64,000 nt of DNA from a bacterium (GTDB lineage Bacteria; Armatimonadota; Fimbriimonadia; Fimbriimonadales; Fimbriimonadaceae): the NCBI GenBank assembly GCA_027485645.1, contig JAIXQR010000001.1:427632-491631 (forward strand), written 5' to 3'. The notes beneath the pieces are model-generated. The model worked only from the letters and a program-made list of their open reading frames with translations, was not told where the DNA came from and made no database searches. Position numbers and translations under genes: made by a program. Numbering within the stretch: position 1 is the stretch's first letter; each line of letters opens with the position of its first letter. Of this stretch, positions 8,455 through 16,078 are shown in pieces.

Positions 8455-10199
8455 TTACTCCCCAGTTTCTTTTTGCCATTGGGACCCTTCTTGCCTGGAT
8501 CGGCTGGGGATTAGCGCTTTCGGCGGTTGCCAAATTGGCCCGCTATTTTGGAGGCGACCCACGAATTGATCGTCCAACCGAGCTTCGGCGTGCCTTCATC
8601 TCGGCGGGCCTTGGTGGCTTCGCACTAATTGCCAGTAGCCAAACCAACCTACTCACGCCTACAAAGGCCACCGGAGTTTGGCGGTTCCCGCTCACCTGGT
8701 TTGTCATGCCGTTCACGGCTTGGCTCATGGCCATCGCGGTGGTGATGATCGCGGTTCGAAGCGTCCAATCATTCCTTGCGATCACGCCTGAGGAACGGAA
8801 GGAGAAGCTTCAAACCCTCTTCGGTTGGGTGATCGTGATCGGCATCGCCGGCACGCTGTACTTCACCGATCCAACTTCAAAGATCGAGGTTCTCACCGGC
8901 GGGATTGAACTTGCGCCGGCAACCGGTGCGGGACTCCTGTTCCTCGCCGTCGCGGCGGTCGCTGGCATGACCTTGGCGGCGCAGGCCACGAGGTCTCGGG
9001 AAATGGCGCGCGGGCTAATGAGCCAGCTCATGCTGTTGGTCGGTTCGTTCGTCTTCGGAATTCCGTTTGTTTTCGCGCTCGTCACTAGTTTTAAGGAGGA
9101 CCAAGATATGGTCTCCCCTTCTGGCGGGATCGTCTGGATCCCACGGGTGCAGCAAACCCTTCCGTATCTGGACAAGAAAACCCCTCTCTACGCGGCAGAC
9201 TTTAACGGCAAGGCAGTCCAAGCGACCGTGCTCGATCGAAACGCCGATGGCACGGTTACGGTTGACATCTTTAAGCCGCTCTCGATTCGAGGAACGACGT
9301 TCCAAACCGATCCGGCGAAGCTGAAAGAAATCCCTCGCGACGCGCCCATCGTCACCGCCCAGTTGAACTCGCAAGAGGTCACCGGATTCGTGACGGAAGA
9401 GCTGGAAGACGGTCGAAGGCGAGTTGAGATCACTGAACCCGCGTCGATGAAAGGGCAAGTGCAAGTATTTGAGCCCGCGCAGGTCCAGGCCGTTCGAAAG
9501 GCCGGGCTGCGTTGGCAGAACTACGAAGACACCTTTAGCTATTTGCCGCCAGAAACGAACAACGGATTGGTGTATCTCAAGAACACCCTCATCCTCGTCA
9601 TCTTCTCCGTCATCGGAACGATCCTAAGCTCGGCGATCGTGGCGTACGCCTTCTCGCGCATGTCGTTCCCCGGAAAGGAAGCGCTGTTTAAGCTTCTGCT
9701 CAGCACGATGATGCTGCCAGCCGCGGTCACGCTGTTGCCGCAGTTCTTGATCTTCCGTGGTCTCGGTTGGATCGATACGCTGTTCCCGCTCTGGGTGCCC
9801 GCATTCTTCGGGAGCGCGTTCAATATCTTCCTGCTGCGGCAGTTCTTCAAGAACATTCCGATGGAGCTTGAAGATGCCAGCAAGATCGACGGATGTTCCT
9901 ACATTCGAACCTTCTGGGACATCATGCTCCCGCAGATCAAGCCCGCCCTGGCGGTGATCGCGATTTGGACCTTCATGGGGGCTTGGAACAACTTTATGGG
10001 GCCGCTGATCTACATCAACTCGCCCGAGAACATGCCGCTGAGCTATGCGCTTCAGCTTTTCCAAGGCGAACGATCTGGCGAGCCGGGCTTGCTCATGGCC
10101 TTCAGCGTCATGACCATGATGCCGGTGTTGCTCCTATTCTTCTTCGCCCAGCGCTACTTCATCGAGGGCGTGACGCTGAGCGGATTGGGTGGTCGCTAA
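8451..10199 (+). CDS. MalG-type sugar ABC permease with N-terminal extension and inserted domain
   Basis: A 582-residue inner-membrane permease, partner of the fused protein encoded just upstream and overlapping it by four bases. The C-terminal third (about residues 365-582) is a standard MalG-like core, with the EAA loop [20 protein letters not shown] near 475 and the ending SGLGGR. Two features are unusual. The first 200 residues carry about four extra hydrophobic segments. Between the helix ending in [11 protein letters not shown] and the core helix [10 protein letters not shown] there is a soluble insert of roughly 140 residues (about 214-358) where normal MalG proteins have a short loop. 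The insert has beta-strand-like repeats ([33 protein letters not shown]). GTG start is fixed by the overlap. Confidence 0.88.
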   Translation: MITPQFLFAIGTLLAWIGWGLALSAVAKLARYFGGDPRIDRPTELRRAFISAGLGGFALIASSQTNLLTPTKATGVWRFPLTWFVMPFTAWLMAIAVVMIAVRSVQSFLAITPEERKEKLQTLFGWVIVIGIAGTLYFTDPTSKIEVLTGGIELAPATGAGLLFLAVAAVAGMTLAAQATRSREMARGLMSQLMLLVGSFVFGIPFVFALVTSFKEDQDMVSPSGGIVWIPRVQQTLPYLDKKTPLYAADFNGKAVQATVLDRNADGTVTVDIFKPLSIRGTTFQTDPAKLKEIPRDAPIVTAQLNSQEVTGFVTEELEDGRRRVEITEPASMKGQVQVFEPAQVQAVRKAGLRWQNYEDTFSYLPPETNNGLVYLKNTLILVIFSVIGTILSSAIVAYAFSRMSFPGKEALFKLLLSTMMLPAAVTLLPQFLIFRGLGWIDTLFPLWVPAFFGSAFNIFLLRQFFKNIPMELEDASKIDGCSYIRTFWDIMLPQIKPALAVIAIWTFMGAWNNFMGPLIYINSPENMPLSYALQLFQGERSGEPGLLMAFSVMTMMPVLLLFFFAQRYFIEGVTLSGLGGR

Positions 10200-10939
10200 A
10201 GCTTCAGATAAGCCTTCATTTCGGCGAACTTCTTCGGGCCAATGCCTTTGATCTTGAGAAGTTCGTCGATGCTGGCGAATCCGCCGTAGGCCTGTCGGTA
10301 GTCGACAATCCGTTGGGCGGTTGCGGGTCCGATTCCCGGAAGCGCCTGAAGCTGGTCTGCGCTGGAAGTGTTGAGCGAGATAGCGCGGGCAGGCGGGACT
10401 TTCTTTCCGCTAGATGGTTTCTTCACCGGCGATTCGCTCGGGCGAGACGCCACGTACTCCGGCGGCATCGCGAGCGGAAGTGGCGCAAGGCTTCCACCCA
10501 TCGGTGCCGGGCGCGATGATTTGGCCACGCGGCTTCCGGACGATCGACCGGCTCGGGTTGCCACCGGTTTGCCTTCTTTCCCTTTTTGGGAAACGAAAAT
10601 TTGGCTACCGTCAATCACTTTCGCGGCGAGATTCAATCCGTTCAGGTCGGCGTTCTTCGTGGGTTTCGCTTTTGCGATCGCTTCTTTAAGCCGAGTTGAA
10701 GTGGAAAAAGAGTAGATACCGGGCAACTGGACGGCTCCAGTGATGTGAACCACGGCCTCGGTTGGTCGTGCGGTTTTGCTTTCAACTTTCGGCTCGCTGA
10801 GGGCTGCATCCCAGCGCATGGGGGCGGGCGCCTGTCTTGAGCTCGTCGCCCAATAACCGAAACCGGTAGCAACAATTAGGCCGACAAGAGACGCAAAATT
10901 CCGGCCGGTTTGGTTGAATTTGCCGTCTAAGCCGCTCAA
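10196..10939 (-). CDS. ComEA-like DNA-binding protein with SLBB and helix-hairpin-helix domains
   Basis: A 247-residue membrane-anchored protein. An N-terminal hydrophobic stretch ([16 protein letters not shown], about 16-31) is followed by an SLBB-like domain ([16 protein letters not shown], about 64-80), a Ser/Pro/Lys-rich linker, and a C-terminal pair of helix-hairpin-helix motifs ([19 protein letters not shown] and [16 protein letters not shown]). This architecture is that of ComEA, the DNA receptor for natural transformation, which binds double-stranded DNA outside the inner membrane. No comEC or comF is visible, so competence is inference. The stop codon overlaps the convergent permease gene by three or four bases (10196-10199). 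Confidence 0.88.
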   Translation of the reverse strand: MSGLDGKFNQTGRNFASLVGLIVATGFGYWATSSRQAPAPMRWDAALSEPKVESKTARPTEAVVHITGAVQLPGIYSFSTSTRLKEAIAKAKPTKNADLNGLNLAAKVIDGSQIFVSQKGKEGKPVATRAGRSSGSRVAKSSRPAPMGGSLAPLPLAMPPEYVASRPSESPVKKPSSGKKVPPARAISLNTSSADQLQALPGIGPATAQRIVDYRQAYGGFASIDELLKIKGIGPKKFAEMKAYLKL

Positions 10940-10959
10940 GTCTTGCCTCTAGGGCAATT

Positions 10960-11871
10960 TTAGACCAAGTTCAACATGGCCCAGCGCCAACCGCGGATAG
11001 AAACGAAACACTCCGGCGCGGCGAGGGAATTCAACATTCGTTCGAGAATCAATGCCGAGATATGGATGGTTGTTCCGCGACCCTTCTGAACCCCAATCAC
11101 GAGGTCGCGCTCAGCGTCGGTCATCCGCATGAGCCAACCCACCGCTTTGCCAACCTCTTCGTAATCCAGTCGCGCGCCGTGGACTTCGTCGGGCCGCCAG
11201 TCGGCCCAACCTTCGCGAACGCAAACGAGATCGGTACCCGGGGCACCTAGGCAGACGATTTTGCCCGGATCGGCCGGATTGATCGCGGTGCCAATCGTGT
11301 CATCGATCCAACTGGAAGCGCGCATGATTTCCGCCGGGCCCGGCGTTTCGACCGAAAGCAGTTCTCCGCGAAGCTGAAGCGTTCCGATGCCGAAGCTTTT
11401 TTCAAAGCTCTTGACCCAACCGCTGTCGGTTCGAGTTGCTTGCACAACTTCGGTGCTCTGTCCGCCTGGATCGATGATGGTGATCCGGTTTGATTCGGCA
11501 AAGGCAGCGTCATCGGCCACGGCAAGAAAACCAAGTTCAGCCTCTTGCACATCCGAAAGCACGGTCACCGAGGTTCCTTGCAGAGTTGCCGCCGCCAAAA
11601 ACTCGTCGGAATTTTTTGCAATCCGCAAAGCAGCCGTGCCTCCCGCGAAAATGGTGTTGGTACCGGCAGCTTCTGCCGTGGCCCAGAAGTCGGCCAAGAC
11701 GGCCAACGTTTCTGCTTGACGGTTAGGGAGCAGTGTCCCGCTTTGCTTGACCCCATCGCCGAGAAGCGTGACCTTGCTGCGTTCTAAGACTGCGTGCCAG
11801 CCAGATTCCGATTTCTCGGCAACCAAGAGCAGAATGGATCCCGATCCAACGTCGATTACGGCTTTACGCAC
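10960..11871 (-). CDS. Ppx/GppA-family phosphatase (exopolyphosphatase-like)
   Basis: A 303-residue member of the ASKHA-fold Ppx/GppA family, which hydrolyses polyphosphate or pppGpp. The phosphate-binding motif near the start reads AVIDVGSGSILLLVAEK, and the second reads IIDPGGQSTEVVQA, equivalent to the usual DIGGGSTE. The helix ATLQGTSVTVLSDVQEAELGF is also typical. The start is placed at GTG 11871 (VRKAVIDVG); extending upstream would run through the divergent xylB start. The family's longer members have a C-terminal HD domain, absent here. Whether the substrate is polyphosphate or pppGpp cannot be told. Confidence 0.85.
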   Translation of the reverse strand: MRKAVIDVGSGSILLLVAEKSESGWHAVLERSKVTLLGDGVKQSGTLLPNRQAETLAVLADFWATAEAAGTNTIFAGGTAALRIAKNSDEFLAAATLQGTSVTVLSDVQEAELGFLAVADDAAFAESNRITIIDPGGQSTEVVQATRTDSGWVKSFEKSFGIGTLQLRGELLSVETPGPAEIMRASSWIDDTIGTAINPADPGKIVCLGAPGTDLVCVREGWADWRPDEVHGARLDYEEVGKAVGWLMRMTDAERDLVIGVQKGRGTTIHISALILERMLNSLAAPECFVSIRGWRWAMLNLV

Positions 11872-11941
11872 CCGGTCAGGGTACCGCCGCCGTTCGCTTG
11901 CCGGCGTCAGTCGCGGGAATTGTAGAGGGTAATTTGAAGCG

Positions 11942-13390
11942 GTGGCGAAACTTCTTGGCATCGACATCGGCACTTCCGGCTGCAAAGTCATCCTTATCGA
12001 CGAGACCGGCAAAGTTCTCAAGCAAGCATCGGCCGAGTACCCACTGAGTTCGCCTCAGCCCCTATGGTCCGAGCAGAACCCCGAGGATTGGTGGACGGGC
12101 GTCGAAAAGTGTCTGGCCGAAATCGGTGAGCCAAACCCCGATGCCATCGGTATTGCTGGCCAAATGCACGGCGCGGTGTTCCTCGACGAAAACGACGCCG
12201 TCATTCGACCCGCGATTTTGTGGAACGACCAACGCACGGCAGAGGAGTGCGCCGAGATTGACGCAACCGTCGGAAAGGCGCGCATGCGGGACATCACGTT
12301 CAATCCGCCGTTGACTGGGTTCCAGTTGCCAAAACTCGTTTGGCTTCGAAACCATGAACTGAGCAAGTATTCGCAGGTTCGTTCGCTGTTGCTGCCGAAG
12401 GATTACATTCGATTCCGGCTAACGGGCGAAAAGGTGACGGAAGTGAGCGATGCAAGCGGAACGAGTATGTTGGATGTCACGACTCGAGACTGGTCGAAGG
12501 AAATCCTTGCTGCGCTTGAAATCGACGCCACGATCTTGCCAAGGGTTGTCGAATCGGACGAAGTTACCGGCCATACGAAAGCGGTTGCCGGTCTCTCGGC
12601 GGGAATCCCCGTCGTCGGTGGCGGTGGCGACCAGGCCGCGGCGGCGGTTGGGACCGGTGCGGTTTCACCCGGCATCATCAGCGTCAGCCTCGGAACGAGC
12701 GGAGTGGTCTTTACTTCCGTCGAAAAGCCGATTTACGATGCCACGGATGCGACGCACACCTTCTGCCACGCAAACCGAGGCTGGCATCGCATGGGCGTGA
12801 TGTTGAGTTGTGGGGGAGCGGTGCGCTGGCTTCGTGACACTCTATTTGCCGATTCGCCGTTCGACGACGTCACGGCAATGGCGAGCAACGTCCCCGTTGG
12901 AAGCGGCGGATTGACTTTTGCGCCTTACCTAGCGGGCGAACGAACGCCGCAGAACGATCCATATCTCCGAGGCGCGTGGGTTGGATTAACCTTGGCGGCC
13001 GGTCGAGCCGAAATGGCCCGGGCGGTTTTTGAAGGGGTCACCTTCGGCCTGATGGATGGATATCGTGCTCTCGTCGGCGAGGGTGCCGGGGAGGCGGAAG
13101 TTCGAATCACCGGCGGCGGAGCAAAGAGTCCGTTCTGGGCGCAAATGATTGCGGATGTTTTTCAGGCCAACTGTGCCAGTTTGGAGACCGACGAGGGCCC
13201 GGCATTTGGAGCAGCCATTCTTGCCGGCGTAGGGGTCGGAATTTGGCCAAATGTGTCCGTGGCGTGCGCCGCGACGGTCCGTTCTCGGGCAGTTACTGTG
13301 CCTAGCGGGCTGGATTATTCCGAAAGTTACGGAAGATTTTCAGAAATCAGCGCTCCGTTACAGAAATGGTGCACACGTTACCGGTCATAA
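11942..13390 (+). CDS. xylB: Xylulokinase
   Basis: FGGY-family sugar kinase, 482 residues, that phosphorylates D-xylulose to xylulose 5-phosphate for entry into the pentose phosphate pathway. The start is GTG 11942 (MAKLLGIDIGTSGCK), with the ATP-site motif GIDIGTSGCK. Other family blocks are IAGQMHGAVFLDE, ILWNDQRT, VGGGGDQAAAAVG and RITGGGAKSPFWAQMIADV. QMHG favours xylulokinase over glycerol kinase. It is divergent from the Ppx/GppA gene and co-directional with rpsA, from which a small hairpin at 13415-13433 separates it. The GH52 xylosidase at 57-59 kb would supply its substrate after isomerisation; no xylA is visible. Confidence 0.92.
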   Translation: MAKLLGIDIGTSGCKVILIDETGKVLKQASAEYPLSSPQPLWSEQNPEDWWTGVEKCLAEIGEPNPDAIGIAGQMHGAVFLDENDAVIRPAILWNDQRTAEECAEIDATVGKARMRDITFNPPLTGFQLPKLVWLRNHELSKYSQVRSLLLPKDYIRFRLTGEKVTEVSDASGTSMLDVTTRDWSKEILAALEIDATILPRVVESDEVTGHTKAVAGLSAGIPVVGGGGDQAAAAVGTGAVSPGIISVSLGTSGVVFTSVEKPIYDATDATHTFCHANRGWHRMGVMLSCGGAVRWLRDTLFADSPFDDVTAMASNVPVGSGGLTFAPYLAGERTPQNDPYLRGAWVGLTLAAGRAEMARAVFEGVTFGLMDGYRALVGEGAGEAEVRITGGGAKSPFWAQMIADVFQANCASLETDEGPAFGAAILAGVGVGIWPNVSVACAATVRSRAVTVPSGLDYSESYGRFSEISAPLQKWCTRYRS

Positions 13391-13414
13391 TTCCGTCGTA
13401 CGTCTAGGTTGTTG

Positions 13415-13433
13415 CCAGAGTTTCTGACTCTGG
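13415..13433 (+). terminator. Small hairpin between xylB and rpsA
   Basis: A perfect seven-base-pair stem (CCAGAGT/ACTCTGG) with a five-base loop lies 24 bases past the xylB stop and about 40 bases before the rpsA start. There is no T run after it, so it may be a weak terminator or part of the rpsA leader. Confidence 0.4.
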
Positions 13434-13474
13434 TACATTCAAGCCTCAGCCGTAGGAGCTTTTTCCTGTTTCCC

Positions 13475-15208
13475 ATGACCATCGACCAGAACCAGACGCC
13501 TGCGGAGGCGGACACCAACGTGACCCCCGAAGCTATTCAGGCGCCCGACATTGAAGCCGTGACCACCGATGCCGTTGTACCAACGGTAGACACCCCCGAT
13601 ACATCATCGGACGTTGCGGAGGCAGCGTTGGACTCAGCCATTTCGACCCCTGAAGCGCCCGTTACTGAAACCGTCGCCGAAGTTGTCGAGACTGCACCTG
13701 TAGTCGAAGAAGCTTCTGCGGAGCCCGTAGCCGTAGCTGCCGAACCACAGGCAGCCGAAGTTCCTTCTTCGGACCAGGCAGCAAATGATGTCGCCGCCGT
13801 AGCTGCGCTTGCGAGCGAATCGCCGGCACCAGTCGTTGAAGAGCCAGTGAACGCTGGCGTCAGCGTCGATCCGGGCGGAATGGACCTCTTTGATGCGTTC
13901 ATGAGCGGCAACTTCGCCGTTGATGGCGATGGTGCAGAAGGCGGATTCAAGCGACTCAGCAAGGGCGAGCGAATTGAAGCCACGGTCATTCAGATTGAGA
14001 ACGACCGCGTCTTCGTGAACCTCGGTACGAAGTCGGAAGGAATTCTCCCTCTCGAAGAGCTCAGCGACGAGAACCTGACCACCGCTATCGGCCAGCTCGT
14101 TGTTGGACAGAAGATCAACGTTGTCGTCCTTCGGCCAGAAGGCGCGGAAGGCAACCCGATCGTTTCGAAGAAGCGCGCAGATTTTGAAGAAGTTTGGGAT
14201 CGCGTTGAGCGAGCTCACCAGTCACAAGAAACCCTTAATGCCATGGTCGTCGACCGGGTCAAGGGCGGATTGGTGGTTGACGTCGGCGTGCGCGGATTCG
14301 TTCCGGCAACCCACGTAGGCAGCGGCAAGCTTCGCAACATCGAAAAGTACGTTGGGCAGGTTCTCTCGCTCAAGGTGCTCGAGATCGATCGAGACCGACG
14401 AAAGGTTGTTCTTTCGAACCGAGTTGCTGAGGAAGAAAACAAGGCCGCCGCTAAGGAAGCCATCTTCACCACGGCAAAGCCAGGCGACATTCTTGAAGGA
14501 ACGGTTCGACGACTTGCCGATTACGGCGCATTCGTTGATCTCGGCGGCGTGGATGGCCTCTTGCACATCTCAGAAATGAGCTGGGCTCGAATCAACCACC
14601 CGAAGGAAATGTTCAAGGAAGGCCAGGAAATCAAGGTCATGGTTCTTCGACTGGATCCGTCCGTCGGAAAGATCAGCCTTGGCCACCGACAGGTGCTTCC
14701 AGATCCTTGGAACCTCATCAAGGACAACTACCGAAAGGGCCAGAAGCTCACGGTCAACATCAGCCGAATCGTTCAGAGCGGTGCGTTTATTCGCTTGCCA
14801 GAAGGTGCAGAAGCCTTCATGCCAGTCAGCGAGATGAGCGTTCGCCGAATCCGAAAGCCACAGGACGTGGTTGAGGAAGGTCAGGTCGTCGAGGCGGAGA
14901 TCATTGATCTGCGAACCGAAGACCGACGAATGGTTCTCTCGATGCGATCGCTCGGTGGCGGCGCGGAACTCCGACCTGGCGCAGAAGTCATGGAAGATGA
15001 CGGACGCGGCATGCGCGGACGACGCAATAGCAAGACCGGCCGACGAGAAGGCGATGATGATGACGCGTCCGGCAGCCGACGCGGCGGATTCAGCAGCGGC
15101 GGTGCAACCATCGGTGAGCGACTTGGAATGCTCAAGGGTCTTCTTAACCGGGAAGAACCAGCAGAAGAGAAGCCAGACGACGCGGCCGAAGAGCCAGCAG
15201 AAGCCTAA
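13475..15208 (+). CDS. rpsA: 30S ribosomal protein S1 with long acidic N-terminal extension
   Basis: A 577-residue S1 protein, which helps mRNA bind the small ribosomal subunit. Four S1 RNA-binding domains are visible, at about residues 163-230 (GERIEATVIQIENDRVFVNLG), 250-315, 337-405 (YGAFVDLGGVDGLLHISEMSW) and 422-492. The first 160 residues are a low-complexity stretch rich in Ala, Val, Glu and Pro with no S1 fold, and the last 80 are charged (GRRNSKTGRREGDDDDASG). E. coli S1 has six domains; four is common in other phyla. The start is ATG 13475; the only purine-rich GGAG lies 16 bases upstream, too far to be a normal ribosome-binding site. Codons are strongly biased to CGA (Arg) and CCA (Pro). 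A strong terminator follows. Confidence 0.93.
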   Translation: MTIDQNQTPAEADTNVTPEAIQAPDIEAVTTDAVVPTVDTPDTSSDVAEAALDSAISTPEAPVTETVAEVVETAPVVEEASAEPVAVAAEPQAAEVPSSDQAANDVAAVAALASESPAPVVEEPVNAGVSVDPGGMDLFDAFMSGNFAVDGDGAEGGFKRLSKGERIEATVIQIENDRVFVNLGTKSEGILPLEELSDENLTTAIGQLVVGQKINVVVLRPEGAEGNPIVSKKRADFEEVWDRVERAHQSQETLNAMVVDRVKGGLVVDVGVRGFVPATHVGSGKLRNIEKYVGQVLSLKVLEIDRDRRKVVLSNRVAEEENKAAAKEAIFTTAKPGDILEGTVRRLADYGAFVDLGGVDGLLHISEMSWARINHPKEMFKEGQEIKVMVLRLDPSVGKISLGHRQVLPDPWNLIKDNYRKGQKLTVNISRIVQSGAFIRLPEGAEAFMPVSEMSVRRIRKPQDVVEEGQVVEAEIIDLRTEDRRMVLSMRSLGGGAELRPGAEVMEDDGRGMRGRRNSKTGRREGDDDDASGSRRGGFSSGGATIGERLGMLKGLLNREEPAEEKPDDAAEEPAEA

Positions 15209-15222
15209 GTCTGCGAACCCAA

Positions 15223-15256
15223 AGAGGTCCGGCATAATGTGCCGGGCCTCTTTTTT
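15223..15256 (+). terminator. Rho-independent terminator of rpsA
   Basis: A 12-base-pair stem (AGAGGTCCGGCA/TGCCGGGCCTCT, one G-T pair) with a five-base loop is followed by a run of six T ending at 15256. It lies 15 bases after the rpsA stop. The T run ends only three bases before the coaE start codon. Confidence 0.88.
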
Positions 15257-15259
15257 CGT

Positions 15260-15829
15260 ATGAACCCCGGACCTTTTCCTGATCCATCCTCATTCCGCTA
15301 TCGCATTGCGATCACAGGCGGCATTGCGGAGGGGAAGAGCACGGTTCTGCAAATGATTCGTGAGGCGGGCTATCACACCGAGAACGCCGACCTAATCGCG
15401 AGAGACGTACTGAATTCGCCCGAAGTGGCCGCCGAGGTCCTGGCGGCGCTGGGAACCACCGAGCCGGCCGCGCTCCGCACCTTGATCCGGAACTCAGACG
15501 CAGCGCGCTCGACTCTGAACGGAATCACGCACCCGCGCATTATTCAGCGGCTGGTGGAAGGTCAACCAGGGTTCTACGAAGTCCCTTTGCTGTATGAAAC
15601 TTGCATTGCGAGTGCCTTCGACCAAGTCTGGGTTGTGACCTGCGGCCAGGCCGAGCAGATGGCAAGATTGGTCGCGCGATACGGTTCAGAAGCCGAGGCG
15701 AAGGCAATGATGGACACTCAACTCCCGAGTTCGGTTAAGAGTTCCCTCGCCGATCGAGTTTTTCGAACCAATCTCGGTCTACAAACCGTCCGGGACCTTG
15801 TATCAGACTCGATCTTAAACCTGGGTTAA
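15260..15829 (+). CDS. coaE: Dephospho-CoA kinase
   Basis: A 189-residue kinase for the last step of coenzyme A synthesis, phosphorylating the 3'-hydroxyl of the ribose of dephospho-CoA. The P-loop is GGIAEGKST (residues 20-28). ITHPRIIQRL and YEVPLLYET are the substrate-site blocks conserved in CoaE (usually 'HP.I' and 'vPLLfE'). The start ATG 15260 lies three bases after the rpsA terminator T run, so there is essentially no leader; either readthrough or a promoter inside the terminator (CATAAT at 15233-15238 in the loop) must drive it. The C-terminus is short compared with E. coli CoaE. Confidence 0.9.
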   Translation: MNPGPFPDPSSFRYRIAITGGIAEGKSTVLQMIREAGYHTENADLIARDVLNSPEVAAEVLAALGTTEPAALRTLIRNSDAARSTLNGITHPRIIQRLVEGQPGFYEVPLLYETCIASAFDQVWVVTCGQAEQMARLVARYGSEAEAKAMMDTQLPSSVKSSLADRVFRTNLGLQTVRDLVSDSILNLG

Positions 15830-15836
15830 CCTTAGG

Positions 15837-15865
15837 TTGCTTGCGCGAAAGTATCGTGCTATACT
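15837..15865 (+). promoter_or_regulatory. Sigma70-type promoter for the exported-protein block
   Basis: TTGCTT (15837-15842) and TATACT (15860-15865) are separated by exactly 17 bases, close to the consensus. Transcription would begin near 15872, just before a 14-base-pair hairpin, leaving a leader of about 200 bases before the GTG start at 16075. Confidence 0.75.
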
Positions 15866-15874
15866 CGCCGTGCC

Positions 15875-16038
15875 CTTGCGGTTAGGTCTTCGGACCTGAT
15901 TGTAAGTGCCCAGCGATCGCGGGTTAAAGATCAAGGCAGAGGGTTAACACAATTGATGGAGATCAGAGGAAGGACTCAGCGCTCCGGATTGAAGGTCGCC
16001 GATCGGCGCTTGAATCCGCAAACAGGGGGCGATCGCCC
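15875..16038 (+). promoter_or_regulatory. Structured 5' leader with three hairpins (candidate cis-regulatory RNA)
   Basis: Hairpin 1 (15875-15906) has a 14-base-pair stem, counting G-T pairs, closed by a TTCG tetraloop. Hairpin 2 (15985-16018) has outer arms CGGATTGAAG/CTTGAATCCG with one mismatch and an inner CGCC/GGCG stem. Hairpin 3 (16027-16038) is the palindrome GGGCGATCGCCC. A further palindrome GCGATCGC lies at 15913-15920. I could not match the leader to a riboswitch class I know. It may only stabilise the mRNA or control translation of the downstream gene. Confidence 0.5.
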
Positions 16039-16057
16039 AAATTTCAAGAGGATGTAC

Positions 16058-16078
16058 ATGGAGGACGCGTCAAAGTGA
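16058..16078 (+). other. Possible six-codon leader ORF overlapping the next start
   Basis: ATG 16058 opens MEDASK and stops at TGA 16076-16078, overlapping the GTG start at 16075 in a GTGA junction. AAGAGG (16046-16051) is well placed as its ribosome-binding site, and the GGAGG inside it (16060-16064) is well placed for the GTG. Another ATG at 16052 would add two residues. It could couple translation, or be coincidental. Confidence 0.3.

Noticed and set aside
15913-16038. GCGATCGC motifs considered as HIP1 elements
   Set aside because: HIP1 is a cyanobacterial genome-wide octamer; here only two copies occur, within hairpins, and the other genes are not cyanobacterial.
15866-16074. Leader considered as a c-di-GMP-I, SAM, TPP, glycine or c-di-AMP riboswitch
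   Set aside because: The conserved core sequences of these classes are not present by eye.
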